Shown here: positions 1 through 9,295 of the stretch, piece by piece
How the letters are laid out: each line of letters starts with the position of its first letter
Position numbering within the stretch: position 1 is the stretch's first letter
Assembly (NCBI GenBank): GCA_964019335.1
Contig: OZ025653.1
Coordinates: 372,001-436,000 of the forward strand
Reading direction: 5' to 3'
Length of the DNA: 64,000 bases
Source of the DNA: Diplonema japonicum
Lineage: Eukaryota > Euglenozoa > Diplonemea > Diplonemida > Diplonemidae
The notes under the pieces: model-generated
Database searches by the model: none
Seen by the model: only the letters and a program-made list of their open reading frames with translations
Told to the model about the DNA's origin: nothing
Made by a program: the position numbers and the translations under genes

Positions 1-141
1 AGGTGTTGACAAGGGTCCTTCAACAGCCTCTTCAGCAGCATCTGCAACTGAAGCCGTTGGCGTGGCTTCCTGTGCGGGCACCTGCGGTGTGGAAGGCTGC
101 TCGAGTGGCGCACCATCACCTGCTTCAGAGGTTGCGGACAT
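1..141 (-). CDS. N-terminal fragment of an unidentified protein
   Basis: The minus strand opens with an ATG at 141-139 and stays open to the window edge, giving 47 residues (MSATSEAGDGAPLEQPSTPQ and onward). The visible part is rich in Ala, Pro, Glu, Ser and Thr, without hydrophobic segments, and looks like a disordered N-terminus. The gene continues beyond position 1. The frame, GC content and strand match the neighbouring genes. No family can be named from this piece; only the start of the gene is supported. Confidence 0.5.
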   Translation of the reverse strand, partial: MSATSEAGDGAPLEQPSTPQVPAQEATPTASVADAAEEAVEGPLSTP

Positions 142-217
142 AAGAAGCTACTGCTAATCCTGTAGACGGTAAGCTGAGACAAGGGGATAAGGCAAGTAAG
201 TAAGCAAGTAATAAAGG

Positions 218-506
218 CTAGCCTTCCATGAGAACGCTGCGGTACAACGCTTCTCTCTCTTCATTCCAAGTAGGCCTCTGGACCCTGTCCACCAGGTACA
301 CCTGCGCCATGACCACGCACACAAACACAAAACAAACCACGAAAACCAACGCGTGTAACTTTGTTTCATTTTTTTTTTCTTCTCCCGCCCTAGCCTCAAC
401 ATACAATATCAGCATCCCCCTGACCTGCCTTCGGTCGCGCTGTCTTTGTCTCAATGTCAACTATCACATCCTTCCGAGCAGCCTCCCTGCTTACCGCTTG
501 ATTCAT
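218..506 (-). CDS. Small single-pass membrane protein, two exons
   Basis: Exons are 405-506 and 218-358, with a 46-nt intron (359-404) that starts GTATG and ends AAAG. The spliced product is 80 residues: a hydrophilic N-terminus beginning MNQAVSREAARK, one membrane segment (about residues 36-54, LHALVFVVCFVFVCVVMAQV) and a charged C-terminus ending SVLMEG. Both exons are open and in phase, and the donor matches the GTATG donors seen in other genes of this window. A pyrimidine-rich tract ending CCCTCAG lies 12 nt upstream of the ATG, a good trans-splice acceptor. The family is not recognised; a small subunit of a membrane complex is possible but unsupported. Confidence 0.6.
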
Positions 507-517
507 AGTTACCTTAC

Positions 518-560
518 CTGAGGGTTCATGACAAGAGAAAAAGAGAAGGAATTAAAAAAA
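518..560 (-). promoter_or_regulatory. Probable spliced-leader acceptor of the small membrane protein gene
   Basis: On the minus strand a T/C-rich run is followed by CCCTCAG, 12 nt before the ATG at 506. Polypyrimidine plus AG just upstream of a start codon is the usual spliced-leader acceptor arrangement in Euglenozoa. Inferred from pattern only. Confidence 0.4.
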
Positions 561-1121
561 AAGGGGGGGAAAGCAATAAGGGGATGAAAGAAAGATTCTG
601 ACAAAGAAAAAAAAAGGGGGGTAAAGGGAGGGGGGAAGTAGTACAACAAAGGAAGAAACGGAGGAATAAAAAAAAGGGGGGGGGGAGGAGGAAGAAAAAA
701 AAAGAAAAAGACAATACTTTTTCTTTTTTTTTTTATCGTCCACCCCTTGACACAGCAATGTATCATACCATACACTATTTAGTTTTCGAAGTAGAAAAAA
801 AAGGGGGGGGGAGGAATTCGTTACTCTATAAAGGAGGAGAAAAGGGGGAGGGAACAAGTGAAGAACATGGAGAAAGGAAGAAGGAAAACAGGGGGGAAGA
901 GAAAGAAAAAGAGAATTAGCTTTTGAAGCGTATGGGACTGGTAATGGCAGAGAGGGGGGGGGGGGGGGAGAAAAGAAGGAGGAACTGAGCCGTGTTGCTT
1001 GTCCGATTCGTTCTTGGAAAAAGTTGAAGAAAGTTCAAGGTGTCGCTCGAAGAAAAAGAAAAATGAAATGGCTTTGGCCCATTGGGCACAGTTACGAAAT
1101 AGCAAAGAAAAACAAAATTGC

Positions 1122-1153
<32 letters not shown>

Positions 1154-1735
1154 GGAGATGTTAGCAAAACGACGAACCAAGAGAACTGAAAACGGAAAAG
1201 TATGTTTTAAAAAAAGAAATGCATCCAGAGTTCTCAAGGAGGGCGCACAGTGACCGTATTATACTTTTTTTTTGTTGTTCTTTCTTATTATTATTTTTTT
1301 TTTTTTTATAGTGGAGGTCTCCAGTTTCAGAGACAGGAAACAAAATGAATATAAAAAAAAAAAAGTACTTTAATTTTAGTATTTTTAGTCGGGACCCATA
1401 ATCCAACCCTTAGACAAAACTGTTTGTCTATGTTGAGCTTCCTGCTTTCATTCCTTTGAATATGAAATGCTGTCACCGAGACTGGCACTCCAAGATTGTG
1501 TATCGATAAAGCTTTGCAATACTAAAATAAATTATGTTTGGATTTAAAAAAAAAATAGCAGAAACAGGGAAACGGAAGCAACAGGAGTAGGGAGAAAGAG
1601 AGAAGGGGATTAAAAAATGTAAAAAAAGAGAAAGAAAAAAAGAGAGAAAAAAAGAAAGTAACAGAAAAGGAAGGAGGAAAAAAAATACCCCGCAAAAAGA
1701 ATGAAAGGATGCGTAAGCTTAAAAAGAAGGAAAGG

Positions 1736-1771
<36 letters not shown>

Positions 1772-2502
1772 TGAAGAAAAAAACCAAGATGCTAGAAGAA
1801 CCAGACACCTTCCAAGGGTGGCCTTTTTTTTTCCCCCCTTATGCAGCTTGTTTTTCTTCTTTTTTCTTTCCCCCTCTTTCCTTTTTTTTTTGCAGCCCTC
1901 ACACTCTTTTTATTTTATTCAGGGGCAAAATAAAATAAAAAATAAAAAAGTTAACAACAACGAGGGGGGAATAATTATAAAGAAAGAGAGGAGGGGGGTT
2001 TTTTTTTTCTCTCCCCCCCCCCCCTTCTCCTCTCTGTTCTCCAAAAAAAATAAAGATACTGAATTGAATAGGATCCTTGTCACTTTCTTTTTTCGTATTT
2101 CTTTTTATTTTCTCCTTCTTATTTCTCTCCCTTCCCCTCTTCAAGCCAAAATCTTGCAAAGGAGAGGCTGCACACACATAATAAAAAAAATACATTTGTC
2201 ACGGAAGATCTTACTTTTAAATATCATTCTTTTTTCGTTTCGTTTCGTGCAAGGGGGGGGGGGGGGGGGGGTTACCATTTATTTCCCATTTTTGTTTGGG
2301 ATTTTATCTTTATTCTCTTTTTTTTTCTTCTCATTCCCACATAAAAAAACCGTTAAAATTGGATATCAAAAAAAAAAGAAAAGAAAAAAAAAAGGCAGTT
2401 TTTTTTTTTTATTCACAAAAAAAAAAAAATAAGGAGGAAAAAAAAAGGGGGATGAGAGGGGGTACAAAAAATCTATTTTTCAAAAAATTCAAAAAATCGT
2501 CT
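561..2502. other. Homopolymer-rich spacer without a recognisable gene
   Basis: Long A, T, G and C runs alternate. The open frames here encode mostly Phe, Lys and Pro from these runs and are not credible. The least repetitive part (about 1395-1545) holds a small hairpin (AGACAAA/TTTGTCT near 1413-1431) and no supported gene. Confidence 0.6.
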
Positions 2503-3360
2503 TCACCAAGTACTGGCAGTGGGGAAATGGGGGGAATAAATATCCGTGTGGGAGAGGGAGGAACCAAGGGATGCTTGCAGCCGCGACCTTGTAAGAGACA
2601 ACTGTTCTCGAATATTTAGAGATGCTTGGGGTTGTTGTTGAGGCTGGTAGCAGCTCTGCTGTGCAGAGGAAGGAGCCGCCATTGGCTCAAATCGTGATTC
2701 ATCCAAGGGCTTCCTATAAGACGAGGTACTTGGCCTCCTGGCCCTGGGCGGGCACTGTGCGACATCAGCGTGGAACTCATCTAACGATTTCCAAGCAGAA
2801 TTCTTCTTCGTGTTGAGGTTCCAGGTGGGCTTCCCAACCTTAGCATTGCCCCTTTTAGGCATATCTCTGAACGTTGTAGCCCATGAAGTAACTTGTCGAT
2901 TTTGACTGCTCCCTGTTTTCATCATATGCTTAATGACACTGTAGTTCGTTTCTTTGCCGGTTCTTTCTTCTGTGTAGTCGCGTCGCACTGCAGGGGCGTA
3001 GGAGGCGTACGAGTAGTCCTCCTCCTCGGACGAACTTTTGTATTCGCTATTGAATTGTGAGGGTACCGGGACAGGTGCAGGTGCGGTTACTATCTTCTTC
3101 TTCTTCACGGTCCGTGTTGGTGTTGCAACGGGCTTCTTCTTAGCCTGGTGGTGTTGTTTTAAAGTCTCCGCGGGGTCAAGAGAAAAAGCGGCTGGCCTGT
3201 TTGCCTCGTGTCTCAATGCCGCGCCCTCATCGTCATCGTAATACCCGCCGCCTTTAAACTCGCTGGGCTTTAAGAAGTCATCTGCTTTGCTCCCTTCTTG
3301 GAGCTCGTCAGGAAGCAGAGGTGCGGGTGCTACTGGGGGACGCTTTGGGAAGGTAGGCAT
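2503..3360 (-). CDS. Unidentified low-complexity protein, 285 residues
   Basis: I start this gene at the ATG at 3360 (MPTFPKRPPVAPAP) because the upstream extension of the frame is only poly-Lys and poly-Phe from homopolymers. The protein is hydrophilic: an N-terminal Pro-rich part, a basic KKKK stretch, an acidic SSSEEEDYSY stretch, a Gln-rich region and a Ser/Thr-rich C-terminus ending PTASTW. No membrane segment or known fold is visible. The 5' leader is almost pure A directly before the ATG, and about 40 nt further up a long T run precedes an AG, consistent with trans-splicing. Function unknown; a cytoskeletal or disordered scaffold protein is possible. Confidence 0.6.
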   Translation of the reverse strand: MPTFPKRPPVAPAPLLPDELQEGSKADDFLKPSEFKGGGYYDDDEGAALRHEANRPAAFSLDPAETLKQHHQAKKKPVATPTRTVKKKKIVTAPAPVPVPSQFNSEYKSSSEEEDYSYASYAPAVRRDYTEERTGKETNYSVIKHMMKTGSSQNRQVTSWATTFRDMPKRGNAKVGKPTWNLNTKKNSAWKSLDEFHADVAQCPPRARRPSTSSYRKPLDESRFEPMAAPSSAQQSCYQPQQQPQASLNIREQLSLTRSRLQASLGSSLSHTDIYSPHFPTASTW

Positions 3361-3819
3361 TTTTTTTTTTTTTTTCTTTCTTTTTTTTTTTTTCTTCTTG
3401 CGATGATGAAATTTAGTAAAAATTAAAAAGTAAAAAAAAAAAAAAAAAACAATCAATATCCCCCCCCCCTTTTTTTTAGTTTATTTCCCCCCATTCTCTC
3501 TCCTTCTGACCCCTCATTTCTTTCTTTTCTACTATTGAGGAAAGGTTAACAACGGATCAAAAAAAAATCTTGTGATGATGGGTGGGGTGGGGGGGAGTTT
3601 AACAACTGCCCTCTGTTGCAATCGCAACAGTCTGCTTAGTTAGGTATCGGGTGGTATAAGCCCCCCCCCCCCCCCCCCCCCACTTAAAGAAAAAGAAAGG
3701 GGACAAGGCTGACGGAAAGAAAAAAAATATACAACAGCCTCTTATTCACAACGAATTATAGGGGGGACATACACAACCATGAAGCTTTAATTCATATTTT
3801 GAAAAAAAAAAAAAATAGC

Positions 3820-4096
3820 TATTTATTGCCAACAAATAATGAGTCATTATTTAACTCGAGTTCCCGAATTTTTGCACGAGGGCCCTGCGGGCCCTCGTGC
3901 TAAAAAACAGTAACGAGTGTTAAATAATGGCTCATTTGGCGGCAAGTAAGTCGTTTTATTTTTTCACTTTTCGTCATTTGAGTCACTCACTCTTCACTGC
4001 TTTCACTGCTGTTTTTTTTTTCACGCAGGTCAGCTTTTTGGGGATTTTCCTAAGGTAATACAGGGTAGCTATTTCGCCGTGGCATTTAAAGTGAAC
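3820..4096. repeat. Dispersed repeat, copy 1, interrupted by a palindromic insertion
   Basis: The block 3820-3840 plus 3929-4096 is almost identical to 13365-13551 (shared stretch begins TATTTATTGCCAACAAATAA and ends near TTCGCCGTGGCATTTAAA). Copy 2 is continuous, so it shows the uninterrupted state. No coding potential is apparent. Confidence 0.75.
3841..3928. mobile_element. 88-bp foldback (MITE-like) insertion
   Basis: This segment is missing from the otherwise matching copy at 13365-13551. It is flanked by the direct repeat AAATAAT (3834-3840 and 3922-3928), a likely target-site duplication, and carries inverted ends containing ATTATTTAAC and GTTAAATAAT. Its centre is a perfect GC-rich hairpin (GCACGAGGGCCC, 3-nt loop TGC, GGGCCCTCGTGC, 3874-3900). 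It has no coding capacity, so it would be non-autonomous. Confidence 0.65.
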
Positions 4097-4640
4097 ACTG
4101 CACCACCAATGATACGTCGCAACCTAAAGGACACCAACGGTCTTCGGGCCTGGAGCTTTTTCCATCAATAATTCGTGGACGGGCACGCCCCACGAAAAAA
4201 AAAGGGATGCTGTCCCTCATCGGGCTCATAATTTAACTCCGTGTGAGAAATTTGGTAACTTGTGTTAAATTACTTACCCATTTTGGCACCAGCCCCTTTT
4301 TCTTCTCATTCACTCGGTGCAAGTTGCGCAAAAAAGAAAGAAGGAAAAAAGCGAGAGGGAGAAAAGAGGGGAAAGAAAAACACGTGTAATTTGAAGGATA
4401 AGTGTTTCTTTTTTTTTTTTTTTCCCCTCACCATCTCGTTTTTCTTTAATTCATTTTGTTGACATATGCTACCTAATCCCTTTTTTTCACCCTCCCCCTT
4501 ACTTTCTTCCTTTACCAGGAGAAAAAAAAAATAAAAAAGAAGGGATTTTTATGTTACCAGCTCTTTTTTTTTCCTCTTTTTTTCTTCTTATTTTCTTTTT
4601 TTATATAACTCCAGTCAGATTTTCAAGGGTGGGAGTGAAT
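4097..4640. other. Spacer without a recognisable gene
   Basis: Homopolymer and pyrimidine-rich sequence. The short stretch after the repeat (4097-4260) is of normal complexity but has no convincing frame. Nothing supported. Confidence 0.4.
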
Positions 4641-4765
4641 ATAATATTTCACATTATTTCACGCTTCACTTTTCAGGCTTGTTTTAGGAAGAAAACAGGG
4701 GCAGAAATGAAAATTACTTTATGAGTGAATATAAAGTACTTTATATTCACGCTAGCCCTATTTTC
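4641..4765. repeat. Inverted repeats with TTTCAC/GTGAATA ends
   Basis: ATTATTTCACGC and GTGAATATAAAG...CTTTATATTCAC form short foldbacks. The ends resemble the GTGAAAT/ATTTCAC family found at 5169, 5389, 5928, 50685 and 51219. Confidence 0.45.
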
Positions 4766-4802
4766 ACTGCACAGCAAGGGGTCGGGGGCGAAAACACGGA
4801 AA

Positions 4803-4877
4803 AGGAATCACCTAAGTGGTAACCACACAGGCCCTTGTTTTGGAAACCCCGGTTCGAATCTGGGAATCTCACTTTTT
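4803..4877 (+). ncRNA. tRNA-like, possible Pol III (SINE-head) remnant
   Basis: GGTTCGAATCT (4851-4861) is a near-perfect tRNA B box inside a good T-arm (stem CCCGG/CTGGG around loop TTCGAAT). CCTAAGTGGTAACC (4811-4824) resembles an A box and folds as GTGG-TAA-CCAC. A TTTTT run at 4873-4877 could terminate Pol III. I cannot form a proper acceptor or anticodon stem, so it is not a functional tRNA by eye. A tRNA-derived SINE or decayed tRNA fits best. Confidence 0.3.
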
Positions 4878-5097
4878 ACGTCACTCAAGGATCTGGTCGC
4901 CTCTCTCAACAGAAGGGGAGAGAGGTGGGCTTGGCAAGCCAGCAGCGGTGACAGCTGCTAGTGGGGCAACCTCAGCAACCCAGGCAGCAGCCCCACAGGT
5001 CCAGACCGAGGTCCTGTCAGCACCCATGGACGCACAGCCCGCACCACACAGGATATGCCTTGACAATCAATATCAACCATAAGCACCCCCAATAAAA

Positions 5098-5129
5098 TTT
5101 GTAACTTGTAACTTGTAACCTGTAACCCC
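5098..5129. repeat. Short tandem repeat of GTAACTT/GTAACCT
   Basis: Four imperfect 7-bp units (GTAACTT, GTAACTT, GTAACCT, GTAACCC) in a row. Not a telomere repeat. Possibly the tail of the preceding SINE-like unit. Confidence 0.5.
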
Positions 5130-5168
5130 ACCCTTTCAAATCTGACTGACGTTAAATAAAACAACGGA

Positions 5169-5324
5169 TTTAGTGAAAATAGATCCGATTTTCACTTGTG
5201 GTGGCATGTTTAACTTGTTGATGTTACTTCACTCGCTTCACGAGCGAAGCGAGTGAAGTCATATACACTCGTTAAACCACTGCCACCACGCGTGAAAATC
5301 ATACGGTCTTATTTTCACTAAATA
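5169..5324. mobile_element. Foldback MITE-like element P1
   Basis: Outer inverted ends TTTAGTGAAAATA (5169-5181) and TATTTTCACTAAA are followed inwards by GATTTTCAC/GTGAAAATC, then GTGGTGGCA/TGCCACCAC and GTTTAAC/GTTAAAC. The centre is a palindrome of TTCACTCGCTT and AAGCGAGTGAA. No ORF. The same architecture recurs at 5389-5527 and 50685-50869. Confidence 0.6.
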
Positions 5325-5388
5325 AATAGTTAAAACTAGCAAGCAACTCTTACTGGGGAGGTGGTACTGCAAAAAAATGGCTATTATT

Positions 5389-5527
5389 AAATGAAAATCA
5401 GATAGCCTGATTTCACTTGTGGGGTCCCCTTTTTGACGAGTGATTTTACTTCACGAGCGAAGCGAGTGAAATAAAAAAACGAGTCAAAAGGGGACCCCAC
5501 AAGTGAAATCATGCTCTGATTTTATTC
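5389..5527. mobile_element. Foldback MITE-like element P2
   Basis: Long inverted ends (ATTTCACTTGTGGGGTCCCC and its complement GGGGACCCCACAAGTGAAAT) surround a centre with CACGAGCGAAGCGAGTG. The ends are those of P1 but the inner arms differ (GGGGTCCCC instead of GTGGTGGCA). This fits a family with a common outer end and changing inner arms. Confidence 0.6.
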
Positions 5528-5684
5528 AATACTGCATTTTATTTAATGATGAGCTGCTCTCGAAAAGAATTTAGGTGCTAAGTGTGGCTTCGCTGCTGCC
5601 TGCTTGTAGCGGCGCAATGCGCGAGTCTTTACTGAACACGGTACTGGGTTTGGCATGATCAATTCGGCGAATTGATGTTGACGT

Positions 5685-5912
5685 TTATGTCAAACGTGAT
5701 TCTGTGCAGTGCTGAAGAAGTGGGCTGTGTCGAAGGGGGTAGGGCTGAAGGGGGCGTGGGTTTGATCGAGTGGTAGGTGCAAAACCTCTCTCACTCCTTC
5801 TTATAGGCATTTTGCTTGCCGTTGGAAGCGTGTCTTCCATCACAGCTTTAGCCTCTTTCTCGAGGCTGATGCCCTTGGCTCGCTTCCCGGTCGCCTTCGG
5901 TTTTCTTCCCAT
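5685..5912 (-). CDS. Doubtful 75-residue ORF among repeats
   Basis: The ORF starts MGRKPKATGKRAKGISLEKE and has normal codon composition, unlike the homopolymer-derived frames around it. It is basic and then Pro/Ser-rich. Its position between two foldback clusters suggests a fragment of a transposable element, but no transposase or reverse transcriptase motif is visible. It may be a chance ORF. Confidence 0.25.
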   Translation of the reverse strand: MGRKPKATGKRAKGISLEKEAKAVMEDTLPTASKMPIRRSERGFAPTTRSNPRPLQPYPLRHSPLLQHCTESRLT

Positions 5913-5927
5913 TTTGCTAGAAATGAC

Positions 5928-6050
5928 TGTGGGCGTGAAATAAAGTACCTGATTTTCACGCCCAGCAAAATCAGCAACGTTTGGCTTAAAAACATGAGGA
6001 AAAAAATCGATACTTTATTTCACGCCCAGGTCTGAGCGTGAAATAAAATG
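5928..6050. repeat. Inverted repeats with GGGCGTGAAAT ends
   Basis: GGGCGTGAAATAAAGTA (about 5932-5948), TTTTCACGCCC (5952-5962), TACTTTATTTCACGCCC (6011-6027) and GCGTGAAATAAAAT (6035-6048) form alternating inverted copies, suggesting nested foldback insertions of the GTGAAAT family. Confidence 0.5.
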
Positions 6051-6525
6051 AAACCTGATTTATATCTTCCGGCCTAAATTCTTTGAGAGAGCTGCTCAGA
6101 ATTAAATTAAAAAAAAAAAAAAGAAAAGAAAAATCAAAGCGCTACTGGTCCCGGAAAACGAGCCTGCCCAGACAACAGTCTATAGATAACAGGGGGGTTT
6201 CCTTCACTGGGCAGTAACTACTGCATTAGTTTTTGCTCCACTCCATGTCACCACTGCTCTTGGGGGAAAAAAAAGGAGAAAGAAGAATAAGAACGATCTT
6301 TTGAGTCTTCTCCCCCCCCACTTTTCTTTTAATCGCGCAATGGGCCTTGGAGAAAAAAAAAATAAGCATTTCACGCTCTGTTTTTTTTTGGGGGGGGGAA
6401 TAATGAAAAGTTCATACAAATAATAAAAAAAAAAGACGGAAAAGGCAGGGCAAAGAGGTTTCCCCCCTCCTCTGTTCTCTCTCCTCGCCTTTTTCTTTTT
6501 TTTTTCTTTTCTTTTTTTCTTTTAT

Positions 6526-6617
6526 AATACCGTATTTGGGCTCATTATGAAACGGAAAAAGAAATCTTCCGAATCCGATGTGAAAAAGACTTCTTTCCAA
6601 AAAACGGGCCGTGATCT

Positions 6618-6653
<36 letters not shown>

Positions 6654-6790
6654 GGGGGCGCAAAGGGGTGTTAGCAGCCCACACTGACGCCTAACAGGAA
6701 GCAGAAAGAAGAACCGGTTTGCGGCCAGTAAGGAGAATCAAAAAACTGCCGCGTTTTCTTTCGGGAAACTGTAAGTACAAATACGGTATT
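6526..6790. repeat. Possible foldback element with 13-bp inverted ends
   Basis: AATACCGTATTTG (6526-6538) is the exact reverse complement of CAAATACGGTATT (6778-6790). The interior holds a long T run and unremarkable sequence. A non-autonomous element is possible; the match is short. Confidence 0.35.
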
Positions 6791-6795
6791 GAGGC

Positions 6796-6848
<53 letters not shown>

Positions 6849-7283
6849 ATGCACAAAAAAAAAAGGGGAGGAGAAGTTTAATACAGTAAGGATTATACAC
6901 TTAGCAAGGGCATTTCAAAAAACAGAAAATAAAAAAAAAAAAGAGACATTTAAGCAAAATAAAATAAAATAAAAAAAGAAGGGGAACTTCTGACACGACC
7001 TTTTCTCAATTCCTATTGTTGGTTGGCCTGATGCGTAGGTAAGAAAGTAGTGTGGCATTCGGAAAGGGGCAACAAAACAAAACAAAAAAAAACCTCATCT
7101 TCGCCTTGGTTGAGTTTTAGAGTCCCCGCTCACCACGACACAACTACAGTCACTGGAGGGGACGGGGGGTCATCTAAATAAAGAATTCTCTTTGACTTAT
7201 GTCTTTTTGTTATTTCGCACTAGTAACAAAAACCTTTTTTGGGAACAAAAAAGAAAAAACCATTTTCTTAACCCCTGCCCCCA

Positions 7284-7322
<39 letters not shown>

Positions 7323-8009
7323 CCCGTCCCAGTACTATATCCCATTTAACCCGTGACTACACAAAAAAAAAGAGAGGAAAAAAAAAAAAAAAAAAAACTG
7401 GACATCAAGGGGGGAGACAGAAACAAGGGGAAAAGCTTGGGTCCCCTTCCTCCCCCCTTTTTTTTCTGATAGGTTTTCCTCATCATGTGATGCACTGAAG
7501 CACCACATAACTAAGGCATCGATGGTGTGAGACCGACAAGGTGTCGGATCGATACCCCCTACACACTGAAGTGGTATATGCTTGGTCTTGTGCCGGTGTT
7601 TATCCCCGCATATTTTCTTTTTTTTATTTTTATTCCACTTCTTTTTCGACTTACTAAGGCCGCACCCACTAAGGTGGGTTTGGAAGTGTCTCGACCTAAA
7701 TCAGTATGAAAAAAAATGTTCCAATTTAGCGGAAACGAAAAAAATGGTGGCTGCCATCTTTGGCCCATCACTGCCGAGTTATCTACAACCTGAGAGAGTA
7801 CTGACGGTTAAAAAAAAAAAAAAAAGAGGGGTGGTGGTGGGGGAGACAGAGTAAGAAGGGCCTTGGGTCCTGCTGAGAAGTACAGGAGTTCCTTCTTTTT
7901 CTTTTTTTTTTTCTCTTTTTCTAAAGGAAAACTGGGGGAGTGGGAAGGGAGTTTTTTTTTGAGAATCATAAAAAAGAAAAAAAAAATAATAATAATAATA
8001 AAATAATAA
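6791..8009. other. Spacer without a recognisable gene
   Basis: Very long A and T runs (for example about 6799-6847 and 7287-7322). Around 7500-7565 there is a strong hairpin (CCGACA-AGG-TGTCGG) followed by a weak B-box-like GGATCGATACC, possibly a decayed Pol III-derived element. The rest shows nothing supportable. Confidence 0.4.
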
Positions 8010-8879
8010 CTATTTTATAAGCGATCTCCAAATCAATATCAGATTCTCAATACCCGTCACAAACCCGTCTTCATGGTTCCCTTCTTTCCACGGTATGTCA
8101 TGAGAAGTCACAATGCCAGGAGGGAGGGGAATACACTTCGCGAGATCAATGAGCCAGAGATTGGCGGAGGTAGAATCGAGGACAAAGAGAATAGAAGCGC
8201 CTATCATCTCGTGCGAGGCGAAGAAGGGTGAGTTACCTAAGGCTTCACTGAAGGATCTGAGCCGTGAGAGAACCTGCATGACAAGCCTGTTCCGTACTTC
8301 TAAAGAATACTGGCTTACTTCATTCAACGTGGTCTCAAACACCTTACGCACGTCTTCTTCTTGCCTTAAGAACTGCAGTGGCACACCAACTGTTGCTTCA
8401 CACCCGACAACCCCATCCACTCTGAACCCGAGAACTGATGTTGATGACAATGCTTCTCGTGCTGTCATGTATCTCAGTTTTGTGACTTCCCCACGGTCTT
8501 TCTCATCCGGGGACGGAAGGTGGTCCCCCAGTTTCATCATTTTTGTAAACAGGTCTTTTCTTGGTTTATTGCTGCAGCACTCGGACTCTAAGAATGTGCG
8601 CGTGCCTACCTTGCAGTCCATCACCACAGGGGACTCAAAGCCGTCGGTTACGTTTCCAAGCATGAGATACTTCTCACCTCCTTCAACGTTGATTTCTCCC
8701 TCCCCCAGGTACTCCGGGCAGAACGGCCTCAGAGGATCCTTCTGCACTTTTATGTAAGCTGCAACCTCTGTGTCCACTGCCTTCTTCAACACAACCCCTT
8801 TGCTGTCCACCTTAAACGCACCGGTGTGTCCATGTGCACAGACATCCATTGCACGCACACTGTCTTTTATGATTTTCAT
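8010..8879 (-). CDS. Inositol polyphosphate kinase (IPK family)
   Basis: 289 residues, matching the catalytic core size of the IPK family (IP3 3-kinase, IPMK, IP6K), which phosphorylates soluble inositol phosphates with ATP. Seen: the signature PVVMDCKVG (PxxxDxKxG, about residues 84-92); ASILFVLD (about 227-234) at the place of the family SLL motif; IDLAKCIPLP (about 243-252) at the metal-binding IDFA(H/K) position; and a C-terminal DGFVTGIENLILIW, like the family DGYLFGLENL. Which inositol phosphate it uses cannot be read from sequence. A run of A's directly precedes the ATG, and a T-rich tract ending GACAG lies 57 nt upstream. Confidence 0.9.
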   Translation of the reverse strand: MKIIKDSVRAMDVCAHGHTGAFKVDSKGVVLKKAVDTEVAAYIKVQKDPLRPFCPEYLGEGEINVEGGEKYLMLGNVTDGFESPVVMDCKVGTRTFLESECCSNKPRKDLFTKMMKLGDHLPSPDEKDRGEVTKLRYMTAREALSSTSVLGFRVDGVVGCEATVGVPLQFLRQEEDVRKVFETTLNEVSQYSLEVRNRLVMQVLSRLRSFSEALGNSPFFASHEMIGASILFVLDSTSANLWLIDLAKCIPLPPGIVTSHDIPWKEGNHEDGFVTGIENLILIWRSLIK

Positions 8880-8936
8880 TTTTTTTTCCCCCCTCGCTCT
8901 CGACTTCTTTGAGTGTGTACACGGGGTATCCCTTTC

Positions 8937-8988
8937 CTGTCAATGTATTGTATTGGGTGGGAAAGCGGGAAAAAAAAAAAAGGAAAAA
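8937..8988 (-). promoter_or_regulatory. Probable spliced-leader acceptor of the IPK gene
   Basis: On the minus strand, a T-rich run (near 8970-8988) and a pyrimidine-rich stretch end in TTGACAG, 57 nt before the ATG. This is the arrangement expected of a trans-splice acceptor. Inferred. Confidence 0.45.
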
Positions 8989-9295
8989 AAGCACAAAGAC
9001 AATTCTTTTTTTGAAGAAACGGGTTTTAAGAAGGGTTCCTCCCGGGGAGGGGGTCGAAAGCAGAAAGATATAAATAAATAAATAAAAACATTAACAAAGG
9101 GAAGGGTGGCGGTCATCAGCTGTCAACAAAATTGCCGGCAAATTTAATAAAAAGTAGGGTTTGGGGGATGACCTCCGAGAAGCGGGATAAGTTACGTACA
9201 GGGTTGTATACAAATAAGGGAAAAAAACAATAAAAAAGATATTATCAGGATGTCCTAGACAGGTTACTTACTTAACTAGAGGTTACTTACTTAAT

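Noticed and set aside
1701-2432. 243-codon plus-strand open frame
   Set aside because: Composed of homopolymer-encoded Phe, Lys and Gly; no protein-like segment.
5098-5129. Telomere-like repeat
   Set aside because: GTAACTT units do not match TTAGGG-type telomeres, are only four long and lie inside the window.
4725-5164. ORFs over the SINE-like and heptamer region on both strands
   Set aside because: No start context or family. Open frames arise from repeats.
7199-7854. Plus-strand ORFs near 7.2-7.8 kb
   Set aside because: Driven by T and A runs. The short complex stretch at 7500-7800 has no conserved motif and is on the strand opposite to all genes.
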